Shown here in pieces: positions 44,070-55,000 of a DNA stretch of 64,000 bases (its first letter is position 1; every line of letters begins with the position of its first letter). The notes under the pieces were generated by a model. It worked only from the letters and a program-made list of their open reading frames with translations. It had not been told where the DNA came from and did no database searches. The position numbers were made by a program, and so were the translations under genes. The DNA is from Typhlomys cinereus (taxonomy: Eukaryota; Chordata; Mammalia; Rodentia; Platacanthomyidae): contig JALPQD010000407.1 of the NCBI GenBank assembly GCA_023101885.1, positions 1,927,418 to 1,991,417 of the forward strand. The letters run 5' to 3'.

Positions 44070-44250
44070 AGGAGATGCCGTAGCTGTCCCGTCAGAGGAG
44101 ATGCTGAAGGCGTCTGTCTCAGAGGAGATGCCGTAGCTGTCCCGTCAGAGGAGATGCTGTAGGCGTCTGTCTTAGAGGAGATGCCGTAGCTGTCCTGTCT
44201 CAGAGGAGATGCCGTAGCCGTCTCCAGTCTTAGAGGAGATGCTGTAGACA
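44070..44250. repeat. 25/28-bp minisatellite, 7 copies
   Basis: The core cagaggagatgccgtagctg alternates with cagaggagatgctgtaggcg. Long (28-bp) and short (25-bp) units alternate for the first five copies, a dimeric structure; the last two are long-type. Confidence 0.9.
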
Positions 44251-44690
44251 CCTTGCGTAGGACTGAGCACTCACCCGTCAGTTACTCTTAGCATCTTAGG
44301 CAGCCATGAGTTTCCACAGCCCCTGTAGTGTGGCTGTGACTTGGGATGAGAGTAGCACTTGTCTAAGAGACAGACGCATGTTCAAGGCACCCCAACTCTC
44401 CATCCGCCATGTGGTCCCGTGGAGGGCGCGCCCGCACCCTGGACGGGACTTCTGACAACTCCTGCTCTTCTCCCATAGCAGCACCGTCATGGCGCACCGT
44501 GGCGTCAGGGAAGCCTCGGCTGGGCAGCAGGGCATCAACCATCTGCCTCCACTCTCCCACGGGTGGAGCCGCTGCCACAGGGCATGCACACCACTGTCAG
44601 CTGCTTCGGAGCACATCCACTGCCATCCACAAGTCTGTTTCCAATCAGCAAGGATGTCCCCTTCTGCTTTCTATCCACCAAAAGGCTTCC
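44251..44690. other. Unique non-coding sequence
   Basis: No recognised features; opposed frames of about 70-106 codons overlap. Confidence 0.35.
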
Positions 44691-45010
44691 TTGTATATCC
44701 GTTGAATGTTAAATTGGTGGATTAAATTACCCTGAGTTTAAAGTCAGCCCTGCACACATTCATTAGTGTGGATGAATTCCCCAATGGGGACAGAGCATGG
44801 AAAATGCATTTAGAGGCTCTGATACGTCCTGCGTGTTACGTGTCACTTGAAAGAAAGAGCAAGTCCGGCCCCAGCTGTACCAGCTGTGAAGCAGCAATGC
44901 CACGCGTGCAGGGAGATTGATGGCTGCAGCCCGTCTCTGCACGGTACTCCCTGGGCAGATGATAACGAGGAAATGCCCCTCCATGTCGCCGTCAGGTCCA
45001 CAGCGAGCAG
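44691..45010. other. Candidate conserved non-coding element
   Basis: AT-rich at the left (gttgaatgttaaattggtgg, attaaattaccctgagttta, cattcattagtgtggatgaa, ggaaaatgcatttagaggc). It grades into GC-richer sequence with E-box words (cagctgtaccagctgtg). Confidence 0.4.
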
Positions 45011-45407
45011 CCGCCTCAGCTGGGGGTGTCTCCCCTGGTCGGTCCCCAGGGCACCAGCCCAGTCAGAGACTCACCACCTCTGCAAGCATCACATTTCCCT
45101 GAAGCACTGCAAGGCCACTACTGTGCGGGCCGAGCCCCGAGGGGAGGAGAGAGTCCAAGGCTTTGGAGCAGAGAGGTGTAACCGATGTCACCCTAGCGTG
45201 GGACACCGCGAGAACAGAAGCAGAGGGGAGGCCAAAGCTCACACCAGTTCTGAATCGATACTAAAGTATTAACTCAGGGAGAATGTTCCAGAGAAGCCCC
45301 ATGTCCTTCCTTCCTGTCACAGCCAGTGAGCGTCTTCCCCCTTAGTGTTGCCCTCTGACACTCCCACGTAGCCAATACGTATAACAGCTTGTAACTACAA
45401 AGAACCA
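45011..45407. other. Unique non-coding sequence
   Basis: No recognised features. Confidence 0.35.
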
Positions 45408-46516
45408 GATGGAGCGGTCCTGGCTGAGTCCCCCAAGTCCCCCAGGATGGAGCAGTCCTAGCTGAATCCCCTGGGATGGAGGGGTCCTGGCTGAGTCCCC
45501 CAGGATGGAGCAGTCCTAGCTGAATCCCCTGGGATGGAGGGGTCCTGGCTGAGTCCCCCAAGTCCCCCAGGATGGAGCAGTCCTGGCTGAGTCCCCCGGG
45601 ACGGAGTGGTCCTGGCTGAGTCTCCCGGAACAGAGGGGTCCTGACTGAGTCCCTCGGGATGGAGTGGTCCTGACTGAGTCCCTCGGGATGGAGTGGTCCT
45701 GACTGAGTCCCCCGGGATGGAGTGGTCCTGGCTGAGTCCCCCGGGATGGAGTGGTCCTGGCTGAGTCCCTCGGGATGGAGTGGTCCTGGCTGAGTCCCCC
45801 GGGACGGAGTGGTCCTGGCTGAGTCTCCCGGAACAGAGGGGTCCTGACTGAGTCCCCCGGGATGGAGTGGTCCTGACTGAGTCCCCCGGGATGGAGTGGT
45901 CCTGACTGAGTCCCCCGGGATGGAGTGGTCCTGACTGAGTCCCCCGGGATGGAGTGGTCCTGGCTGAGTCCCCCGGGATGGAGTGGTCCTGGCTGAGTCC
46001 CTCGGGATGGAGTGGTCCTGGCTGAGTCCCTCGGGATGGAGTGGTCCTGGCTGAGTCCCTCGGGATGGAGTGGTCCTGGCTGAGTCCCTCGGGATGGAGT
46101 GGTCCTGGCTGAGTCCCTCGGGATGGAGTGGTCCTGGCTGAGTCCCTCGGGATGGAGTGGTCCTGGCTGAGTCCCTCGGGATGGAGTGGTCCTGGCTGAG
46201 TCCCTCGGGATGGAGTGGTCCTGGCTGAGTCCCTCGGGATGGAGTGGTCCTGGCTGAGTCCCTCGGGATGGAGGGGTCCTGGCTGAGTCCCCCGGAACAG
46301 AGGGGTCCTGGCTGAGTCCCTCGGGATGGAGTGGTCCTGGCTGAGTCCCCCGGGATGGAGTGGTCCTGACTGAGTCCCTCGGGACGGAGGGGTCCTGACT
46401 GAGTCCCTCGGGATGGAGTGGTCCTGGCTGAGTCCCCCGGAACGGAGGGGTCCTGGCTGAGTCCCCGGGGATCGAGTGGTCCTGGCTGAGTCCCCCGGGA
46501 TCGAGTGGTCCTGGCT
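45408..46516. repeat. 29-bp minisatellite, about 38 copies
   Basis: The core gtcctggctgagtccctcgg, then gatggagtg, repeats at exactly 29 bp. The block 46010-46260 is almost perfectly homogeneous, while the edges carry variants (gtcccccgg, gaacagagg, gtcccccaagtc insertion). The homogeneous centre suggests recent expansion there. A 339-codon minus frame is an artefact. Confidence 0.95.
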
Positions 46517-46629
46517 GACAGATGACGAGCTTCACTCAGGGATGGCCTCTGGGGTCTGGCCCAGGGCGGCAGGTGGCCTGGACTTCTCCCTCACCTGCAG
46601 TGTGTCCTCCTCTGCAGTCCCCTTAGCAG

Positions 46630-46850
46630 GCCAGTGCTTCCTGGAAACATGAGACCTTTGCTGATTAAGTTATTCTCATAACCACATCCATCAAGAGATG
46701 CAGCTCATAATCTTTAAAGGCACAGTATTTTAAAAAAATCAATGGGACTTTGATTTACGTATAATATCATGCATATCAGTGGGTTACACTTTACTATAAA
46801 ATCTAAAATAATAATATACTGAATGATCAAAGTTACAGTTACAGTTCACC
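46630..46850. other. Candidate conserved non-coding element
   Basis: Strongly AT-rich and repeat-free: tgctgattaagttattctca, gggactttgatttacgtata, atcatgcatatcagtgggtt, aataataatatactgaatga. Lies between a minisatellite and an LTR. Confidence 0.4.
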
Positions 46851-47245
46851 TGCACGTTCCTGGTGAATCACCACCAAACACATAAGGGGACATGGGGTTT
46901 ATGCTCTTGTAACAGTCCAGTTATAGTTCTCAGTCCAGCCTGACAGGAGAGCTCACACCAACACCGGGGCCGAGAAAACTGGCCACACCATCTTCACATA
47001 CAGCTGAGAGAGGAACGATCCTTACTTGCCAGACCAGCATGTCTGGCCACGTGTACACAAGGACGCCAACTCTCTCTCTGTATTTTATTCCAGGGCCTAG
47101 TCCCACCCACCATGGGCTGGGCCTTCTCCAACAGCTAGACAATCCCCTGCAGGTTCGCTCTGGGCTTAACACAACTACTAACTCTCTATAAATGTACCCA
47201 GAGTTTGAACCCTCAACCATCAAGTTGACACCTGTATCTATGACA
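46851..47245 (-). mobile_element. MaLR/ERVL-like LTR copy
   Basis: Antisense copy of the family at 38317: caccaacaccggggccgag, ttgccagaccagcatgtctg, cccaccatgggctgggcctt, catcaagttgacacctg. The sense 5' end is at about 47245; the left boundary is uncertain and no target duplication was found. Confidence 0.7.
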
Positions 47246-47339
47246 CAGTATAAACTAGATGAGTTGAAATTTTGAGAATGAACCAGAAAGTGGAAACACA
47301 GAATCTAAGGTTAAAACCCATCAGAGTGAGGGGTTTGTA

Positions 47340-47426
47340 GAGATAGGGGGCAGCAAGGGGCCTGTGGCCAGCTGGGGGGAGCAGCAAGGGGTATGCAGCC
47401 ATGGGGGGCAGTGAGGGGGCAGTGGC
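47340..47426. repeat. G-run cluster / degenerate GGGGCAGCAAGGGG repeat
   Basis: Six runs of 4-6 G in about 75 bp (ggggg, gggg, gggggg, gggg, gggggg, ggggg) within a loose repeat of ggggcagcaagggg. A strong local G-quadruplex candidate on the plus strand. Confidence 0.7.
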
Positions 47427-47751
47427 TAGAGGCAGTAAAGACAATCTGGCAGATCTCCTGCTTACCTGCTTCCAGACTCTAAACCTACACCAACAGTTAA
47501 ATCCCAGAGGGAAATGTCCCAAAACAGTGACAACTCAAGACAGCTGAGTCTAGCTACAAGGGAAACCTGCCCAGGCCAGCTCAGCTCCCTGCTAGCACAG
47601 CCCATCCACTCAGCAGTGGAGCACACAAAAACATGGGGCAAAATAATGGAATCAAGACTTGGCAGCTCTGTTGTCCATATGTCCAGCATGTACTATGACT
47701 TTGCAAGAAATGTAAAGTGAGAATCTTCAATACACAGAAACTTAGAGGACG

Positions 47752-47868
47752 GCTGGAAAGATGGCTCAGGGTTAAGACTCTGCCTCACAAGCAGAGCATC
47801 CCAAGTCTATATCCAGGTCCTTCGTAAAAGCACCAGGTGGTCGGGCGGTAGAAGAACAGTGAGGTGAA
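47752..47868 (+). mobile_element. 5' fragment of a B2-like SINE
   Basis: ggctggaaagatggctcagg, agactctgcctcacaagcag and ccaggtccttcgtaaaagca match the head of the SINE at 50616/51348. Truncated after about 110 bp. Confidence 0.65.
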
Positions 47869-47869
47869 C

Positions 47870-48425
47870 AACGATGGCCACTTAAAGCAGAGTACCAGCG
47901 ATCCAGCAGAACTCACCCAGAATCAGACCAACATAATCTCCCCATCCTAAGGCTTTGAACTTCATGGACCAGTGGGCAGTGAGATTGGGAAGATTCAGAC
48001 GCTCCATTCAAGGCAGGCCTGCTGCATCCAGGAACTCACTAAAGTGAGATTTGTCCTTACCAGACGTGCATACGACTGACGTACCAACATGCCCCCTAGA
48101 CTGTGAGGAGCTCAAGAAAGACAAGAATCCACAGTGGAAACCACGGGGACTAGACTTGAAAGAGTGAAGGAGAACGCCCCATCAGTGAGGCAGCCAGAGA
48201 GAAGGTGCAACTTGGTGTGCCACAGAGTCCTGAACCCCACAAGAGGAGACAAGAGGGAACCCTGGGGCCCATAGAAGGGGCCAGGCAGGAGGGTGGGAAG
48301 GAGTGGGATAAACTGATAAAGGGAGGGGAGGAGGATGGGAGGAAGGAGGGATGGAGGGAAACAGGAACAAGTAATCAATATGCTTGTAAAATGAAAATAA
48401 AATAAATTTTTAAAAAATTATCAAA
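47870..48425 (+). mobile_element. LINE-1 3' end
   Basis: A purine-rich tract (ggtgggaaggagtgggataa, gggaggggaggaggatggga at 48280-48365) is followed by gcttgtaaaatgaaaataaa and an A-rich tail. This is the usual layout of a rodent L1 3' untranslated region. The upstream part is too diverged to read as reverse transcriptase. A SINE inserted just beyond the tail. Confidence 0.6.
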
Positions 48426-48441
48426 AAATAAGTGAAAAACA

Positions 48442-48745
48442 GGGGCTGGAGAGATGGCTCAGGGGTTAAGCCTCCGCCTTGCAGGCGGAAGGTCCTGAGT
48501 TCGGATCCCAGATCCCACGTATAGACGCCAGGCGGAAGCGGGGGCGGCCTGCGTTTCTGGTCCTGGTAGGGCGGAGCCTGTGAATCCCGGGGCAGAAGGA
48601 GGTGGAGGCGTCCATGGTGGTTCGCGAATTCGTCCGTGGTTCTACACATACACAGACACACGCACACACAGACACACACACGCGCGCGTGCGCACACATA
48701 CACACGCACATGCGCACAGTTGAATAAAAAAAAAATTTAAAAAAA
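48442..48745 (+). mobile_element. Full-length SINE with tRNA-Ala(TGC)-like head
   Basis: Starts GGGGCTGGAGAGATGGCTCA. CCGC-CTTGCAG-GCGG forms a tRNA-type anticodon arm whose loop would read TGC (Ala). Flanked by a perfect 12-bp duplication AAGTGAAAAACA (48430-48441 and 48746-48757). The body is followed by a CA/CG-rich microsatellite, AATAAA and an A-rich end. Family name unknown to me. Confidence 0.9.
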
Positions 48746-48774
48746 AAGTGAAAAACAAAACAACAACGACAACA

Positions 48775-48965
48775 AAACACCAGGCAGAAATGGTGGCAGC
48801 CTGTGCTTTGGGCTCTGGTGGTCAGAGCCTGGGAAATCCCAAAGCAAAGAAAAAAGGAGAAGCAATCCAAGATGATTCCCCAAGCTAACCTTGCTCTTCC
48901 ATAGGCTCATACAGTGCCCTCTGCCACACACACACACACTTGGATAAATAAAGTTTGAAAAAAAG
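48775..48965 (+). mobile_element. 3' part of an older related SINE
   Basis: ccaggcagaaatggtggcag, ggctctggtggtcagagcct, gggaaatcccaaagcaaag, a CA run and ataaataaagtttgaaaaa. It shares body order with the SINE at 51348 but lacks the tRNA head. Confidence 0.6.
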
Positions 48966-48969
48966 AAAC

Positions 48970-49640
48970 AAGATGAAAGAAAAGAGAAAATGGACGACAA
49001 GAAACAATCTCCTGCAGACGAGAAACGTGGGTTATTAAATAAGAACATCAAAATACCTCCCTGAGACATAAGAAGGAAATTAACAAAGTGACATGATTGA
49101 GAGAGAAACTTTAACAGGGAATATGAATCTACAGAAAAGAATTCCATGGAATTCTGCAAATAAAAATCATTTTGAACTCGGTAAGTCACAGGGCGAGCCA
49201 AACAATGGTAAATACAGTGGAGTTGGCATTAATTCCCTGGCATGTCTGTTATAAATGCCCTGACTGGACCCAGAGCATGCAAAGGTGAAGGAAGAAGGTC
49301 CAGTGAGTGTCACTGGAGAATTCTTGAGGCTGCGCTGAGGAGGAGAGACCAGATGCGACAGGCGCACTTCAGGAAGGGCCACGCAGCCTCTAAGAACCGG
49401 AAGGGACTCAAGAAGCTCAATGAACAAATATGATAAAGACGAGAAATCTTAAAATTGGCAAGAGAATCATCACGAAAAATCTCCTTTCTTCAAAGAAGAA
49501 GGGAAGAGGGCCGACAGCTGACTTCCAACAGAAACTATGGGAGTCACTGGATGGAAGGCCATCCCTGAGTCCCAGGAGGGAGGCGTCCTGAGCTGACAAG
49601 GGCTGTGTGCATTATCACAGCACTGCAAAGACGCTGCCTC
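48970..49640 (+). mobile_element. Old LINE-1 fragment
   Basis: AT-rich sequence carries wording of the L1 5' region/ORF1 of older mammalian L1s: agaattccatggaattctgc, aagaagctcaatgaacaaat, gagaaatcttaaaattggca and gacagctgacttccaacaga. No open frame survives. The assignment rests on remembered word order, so it is moderate. Confidence 0.45.
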
Positions 49641-49720
49641 GTTCAGAAAGATGAAGAGAGGGGAGACGGCTCTCTGCCCTGTGTGCTGAGGCACAGCAGC
49701 ATCCAACCACGGGCAGCCAG

Positions 49721-49996
49721 GAGGGAGGAGCCAGGAGGGAGGAGCCGGGAGGGAGGAGCCGGGAGGGAGGAGCCGGGAGGGAGGAGCCGGGAGGGAGCCA
49801 GGAGGGAGGAGCCGGGAGGGAGGAGCCAGGAGGAGCCAGGAGGGAGGAGTCAGGAGGGAGGAGCCAGGAGGGAGGAGCCAGGAGGGAGGAGCCAGGAGGA
49901 GCCGGGAGGGAGGAGTCGGGAGGGAGGAGCCGGGAGGGAGGAGCCGGGAGGGAGGAGCCGGGAGGGAGGAGCCAGGAGGGAGGAGCCAGGAGGGAC
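49721..49996. repeat. 14-bp purine-rich minisatellite, about 20 copies
   Basis: The core gaggagccgggagg repeats, with ccaggagg and tcgggagg variants and a few 9-bp shortened units. The plus strand is about 90% purine. Frames stay open on both strands. Confidence 0.95.
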
Positions 49997-50204
49997 CAGG
50001 TCAGCAGGATGGTGACCTCAGGCAAAGTCGCCATTGCCTGCAGTGATCCTGAGACGTTTCTACCAAGGCACAAGATAAACACTGGTGATGGCATTAAAAA
50101 TACAAGGGGGACCTTTGTGGGAGTCTCAATCGTCTACGAAGTGGTGACCATATAATTGAAGATGTGTGGCCTACGCTATAAGAACAGAGGTGTCCTCTTT
50201 GAGC

Positions 50205-50491
50205 AAGTGTGGTGGTAAGTGCTTACAATCAGTCCAGCTCTGCGGAGGCAGGTGGATCCCAGGGGCTCTGTGGCCAGCCAGCTTTGCCTACTTGGCACAT
50301 ATCCAATGAGAGACCATTTCTCAGAAAACAAGGTGGAGACCATATGAAGACCCAAAGTTAAGGCTGTCCTTAGATTTCCACATGCTCACCAAATTGCACG
50401 TGTCCCCACACACATGCACCTGCATACACACACATGCACATTTACACATGAACATACACACATACACCTGCACATATACACACCTGCACAT

Positions 50492-50524
<33 letters not shown>

Positions 50525-50560
50525 CATACACACAAATATATATAATCTACAGTGCTAAAT
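50205..50560 (+). mobile_element. B3-like SINE with long CA tail
   Basis: agcaagtgtggtggtaagtg, tccagctctgcggaggcagg, tggatcccaggggctctgtg, caatgagagaccatttctca, then cacatgcaca and a (CA)n at 50490-50522. The order fits rodent B3. Confidence 0.65.
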
Positions 50561-50631
50561 AAGGAGTTAGAAACAAATAGATAAAAACAGTGGTTTATCT
50601 AAAACAAGGAAAGGAAGGCTGGAAAGATGGC

Positions 50632-51342
50632 TGTTGCAGTCCGCTGCTGATAAATGACCATTACACAGCTTAAGGGAACAAGGAGTTTACTTTCTTTTTT
50701 TTTAATTTTTTTTTATTATTATTATTATTTATTCAATTGTGCATGTGAGCATATGTATGTGCGCGCGCGTGTGTGTGTCTGTGCGTGTGTGTGTGTGTGT
50801 AGAACCACGGACGAATTTGCGAACCACCATGGACGCCTCCACCTCCTTCTGCCCCGGGATTCACAGGCTCCGTCCTACCAGGACCAGAAGTGCAGGCCGC
50901 CCCAGCTTCCGCCTGGCATCTATACGTGGGATCTGGGATCCGAACTCAGGACCTTCTGCCTGCAAGGCAGAGGCGTAACCCCTGAGCCACCTCTCCAGCC
51001 CCAAGGAGTTTACTTTCTTAAGATAGTCCGGTTACAGTTCATAGTCCAGCTTGACGGGAGAGCACACACCAACACCAGGGCCGAGGGAACTGGCCACCAT
51101 AATGGCTGAGAGATGGACAATCCTTATTTGCCAGACCAGCATGTCTGGCCAAGTGAACAGAAGGATGCCAACTCTCTCAACCAGCTCTCTGTGATTTATC
51201 CAGGGCCTAATCCCACCCACCATGGACCAGCTAGACAATCTCCTTCAGGTTTGCTCTGGGCTTAACTCAACCATCAACTCTCTACAACTGTGCCCAGAGC
51301 TCAAACCCTCAGTCAAATTGACACCTGTGCTTAACTATGACA
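50632..51342 (-). mobile_element. MaLR/ERVL-like LTR, itself split by a SINE
   Basis: In sense TGTCATAGTTAAGCACAGG ... CGGACTGCAACA. Flanked by a 5-bp duplication ATGGC (50627-50631 and 51343-51347). Without the inner SINE and its duplication it is about 388 bp. Same family as 38317. Confidence 0.85.
50697..51002 (-). mobile_element. Young SINE, tRNA-Ala-like head, innermost insertion
   Basis: Antisense: T-rich/A-tail end at 50697, TTATTCAATTGTGCATG, a TG microsatellite, the body, then ctgagccacctctccagccc at 51002. Flanked by a perfect 17-bp duplication AAGGAGTTTACTTTCTT (50680-50696 and 51003-51019), a typical L1-driven target-primed insertion into the LTR. Confidence 0.9.
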
Positions 51343-51785
51343 ATGGCTCAGAGGTTAAGACTCTGCCTCACAAGCAAAAGGTCCTGAATTTGGATTCCTG
51401 GTCCCATGTAAAAATGCCAAGTGGAAAGGGCAGCAGGTAAGCAGAGCCTGAGAAATCCCACAGGGAAGCACAAAGGAGTAGAAGCAATCCAGAATGATTC
51501 CCAAAGTCACCCTAGGTCCTTTACAGGGACACACAGTGCCTTCTGATACACACACAAATAAACAAATAAATACTCTTTAAAACAAGGAAAGGAGGAATAA
51601 AATAGCAGATAAAATAAGCAGAAAACAAGATATTAGAATGGTCATCCAACTATGAAAGTTACTAAATTAAGTACTAAATGGCCCCCATATGCCAACTTTA
51701 ACAGACATGGTAAGAGGGTTCATATGAAAGAAAAAGAAAACCCTCAAGTGCGTGCTTCTTATGAGACATAGTTTACTTTTTAATT

Positions 51786-51960
51786 ATTTGTGTGTGTTTG
51801 TGTGTGCTGTACATATGCATGTGCATTCATATGCCCAGTGAGCGCAGGTCTGCCCTAGCGCATGTGCAAGTTAGAGACAACTTTGGGGAGCTGCGCCTCT
51901 CGCTGTGACAGGTGGATTACAGGGATCAAGCTCGGTCTTCAGGGGTGTGTGCAGACGCAT
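51786..51960 (-). mobile_element. Degraded antisense B4-like SINE fragment
   Basis: A TG-rich leader, gcgcatgtgcaagttagaga, caactttggggagctg, gtggattacagggatcaagc and gtcttcaggggtg suggest an antisense B4-type SINE. Weak. Confidence 0.4.
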
Positions 51961-52014
51961 CTCAGGGGCTCAGCACTGAGGCACTCACCAGCCTGAGGCA
52001 GAGCTTGAAACAGT

Positions 52015-55000
52015 GAGGGTGACTGATGTAACTGTGAGGATGTGCAGTGTGACCGTGAGGGTGGACAGTGTGACAGTGAGGGCGTACAGTGTAACAGTGA
52101 GGGCGTACAATGTAACAGTGAGGGCGTACAGTGTAACAGTGAGGGCGTACAGTGTAACAGTGAGGGCGTACAATGTAACAGTGAGGGCGTACAGTGTGAC
52201 TGTGAGGGCGTACAATGTAACAGTGAGGGCATACAATGTAACAGTGAGAGCGTACAGTGTGAACCGTGAGGGCGTACAGTGTAACAGTGAGGGCGTACAG
52301 TGTGACCATGAGGGTGTACAGTGTAACAGTGAGGGCGTACAGTGTGACAGTGAGGGTGTACAGTGAGGGCATACAGTGTGACCGTGAGGGTGTATGGTGT
52401 GACCATGAGGGCGTACGGTGTGACCGTGAGGGCATACGGTGTGACCATGAGGGTGTACGGTGTGACCATGAGGGTGTACAATGAGAATTACAGTGTAACA
52501 ATGAGGGTGTACAGTGTGACCGTGAGGGTGTACGGTGTGACAGTGAGGGTGTACAGTGTGACCGTGAGGGTGTACAGTGTGACCGTGAGGGTGTACAGTG
52601 AGGGTGTACAGTGTAACCGTGAGGGTGTACAGTGTGACCGTGAGGGTGTACAGTGAGGGTGTACAGTGTGACCGTGAGGGTGTACAGTGTAACAGTGAGG
52701 GCGTACGGTGTGACCGTGAGGGCGTACGGTGTGACCGTGAGGGTGTACAGTGTAACAGTGAGGGTGGACAGTGAGGGTGTACAGTGTAACAGTGAGGGTG
52801 TACAGTGTGACTGTGAGGGCGTACGGTGTGACCGTGAGGGTGTACGGTGTGACCATGAGGGCGTACGGTGTGACCGTGAGGGTGTACGGTGTGACCGTGA
52901 GGGTGTACAGTGAGGGTGTACAGTGTAACAGTGAGGGTGTACAGTGTGACCGTGAGGGTGTACAGTGTAACAGTGAGGGTATACAGTGAGGGTGTACAGT
53001 GTAACAGTGAGGGCGTACAGTTTGACCATGAGGGCGCACAGTGTGACTGTGAGGGCGTACGGTGTGACCTTGAGGGCGTGCAGTGTAACAGTGAGGGTGT
53101 GCAGTGTAACAGTAAGGGCGTACAGTGTAACAGTGAGGGTGTACAATGTAACAATGAGGGTGTACAGTGTGACAGTGAGGATATACAGTGTAACAGTGAG
53201 GGCGTACAGTGTAACAGTGAGGGCGTACAGTGTAACAGTGAGGGCGTACAGTGTAGCAGTGAGGGCGTACAGTGTAACAGTGAGGGTGTACAATGTAACA
53301 GTGAGGGTGTGCAGTGTAACAGTGAGGGCGTACAGTGTAACAGTGAGGGTGGACAGTGAGGGTGTACAGTGTAACAGTAAGGGTGTACAATGTAACAGTG
53401 AGGGTGTACAGTGTAACAGTGAGGGTGGACAGTGAGGGTGTACAGTGTAACAGTGAGGGTGTACAGTGAGGGTGTACAGTGTAACAGTGAGGGTGTACAG
53501 TGTGACCGTGAGGGTGTACAGTGTAACAGTGAGGGCATACAGTGAGGGTGTACAGTGTAACAGTGAGGGCGTACAGTTTGACCATGAGGGCGCACAGTGT
53601 GACTGTGAGGGCGTACGGTGTGACCTTGAGGGCGTGCAGTGTAACAGTGAGGGTGTGCAGTGTAACAGTAAGGGCGTACAGTGTAACAGTGAGGGTGTAC
53701 AATGTAACAATGAGGGTGTACAGTGTGACAGTGAGGATGTACAGTGTAACAGTGAGGGCGTACAGTGTAACAGTGAGGGCGTACAGTGTAACAGTGAGGG
53801 CGTACAGTGTAGCAGTGAGGACGTACAGTGTAACAGTGAGGGTGTACAATGTAACAGTGAGGGTGTGCAGTGTAACAGTGAGGGCGTACAGTATAACAGT
53901 GAGGGTGGACAGTGAGGGTGTACAGTGTAACAGTAAGGGTGTACAATGTAACAGTGAGGGTGTACAGTGTAACAGTGAGGGTGGACAATGAGGGTGTACA
54001 GTGTAACAGTGAGGGTATACAGGGTAACAGTGAGGGTGTACAGTGTAACAGTGAGGGTATACAGGGTAACAGTGAGGGTGGACAGTGAGGGTGTACAGTA
54101 TAACAGTGAGGGTGTACAGGGTAACAGTGAGGGTGTACAGTGAGGGTGTACAGTGTAACAGTGAGGGTGGACAGTGTAACAGTGAGGGTGGACAGTGAGG
54201 GCGTACAGTATAACAGTGAGGGTGGACAGTGAGGGTGTACAGTATAACAGTGAGGGTGGACAGTGAGGGTGTACAGTGTAACAGTAAGGGTGTACAATGT
54301 AACAGTGAGGGTGTACAGTGTAACAGTGAGGGTGGACAGTGAGGGTGTACAGTGTAACAGTGAGGGTGTACAGGGTAACAGTGAGGGTGTACAGTGTAAC
54401 AGTGAAGGTGTACAGTGTAACAGTGAGGGTGGACAGTGAGGGTGTACAGTATAACAGTGAGGGTGTACAGGGTAACAGTGAGGGTGTACAGTGTAACAGT
54501 GAGGGTGTACAGTGTAACAGTGAGGGTGGACAGTGAGGGCGTACAGTATAACAGTGAGGGTGGACAGTGAGGGTGTACAGTGTAACAGTAAGGGTGTACA
54601 ATGTAACAGTGAGGGTGTACAGTGTAACAGTGAGGGTGGACAGTGAGGGTGTACAGTGTAACAGTGAGGGTGTACAGGGTAACAGTGAGGGTGTACAGGG
54701 TAACAGTGAGGGTGTACAGTGTAACAGTGAAGGTGTACAGTGTAACAGTGAGGGTGGACAGTGAGGGTGTACAGTATAACAGTGAGGGTGTACAGGGTAA
54801 CAGTGAGGGTGTACAGTGAGGATGTACAGTGTAACAGTGAGGGCGTACAGTGAGGGTGTACAGTGAGGGTGTACAGTGTAACAGTGAGGGTGGACAGTGA
54901 GGGTGTACAGTGTAACAGTGAGGGTGGACAGTGAGGGTGTACAGTGTAACAGTGAGGGTGTACAGGGTAACAGTGAGGGTGTACAGTGTAACAGTGAGGG

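Larger units (their letters stand above)
50616..51578 (+). mobile_element. Older SINE split by an LTR insertion
   Basis: The head lies at 50616-50631 and the rest at 51348-51578, together about 247 bp. It is flanked by a perfect 15-bp duplication AAAACAAGGAAAGGA (50601-50615 and 51579-51593). The LTR at 50632-51342 lies inside, with its ATGGC duplication restoring the continuous reading agatggctcagaggtt. The body matches the 17515/48442 family with more divergence. Confidence 0.85.

Noticed and set aside
45516..46535. 339-codon minus frame rich in Ser, Gln, Pro and Arg
   Set aside because: A 29-bp array read in rotating frames; no non-repeat portion of note.
49320..49435. Short Lys-rich peptide with a KGLKK stretch, considered as a ribosomal-protein (RPL29-like) processed pseudogene
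   Set aside because: Similarity is limited to a few basic residues and the surrounding sequence reads better as an old LINE-1 fragment.
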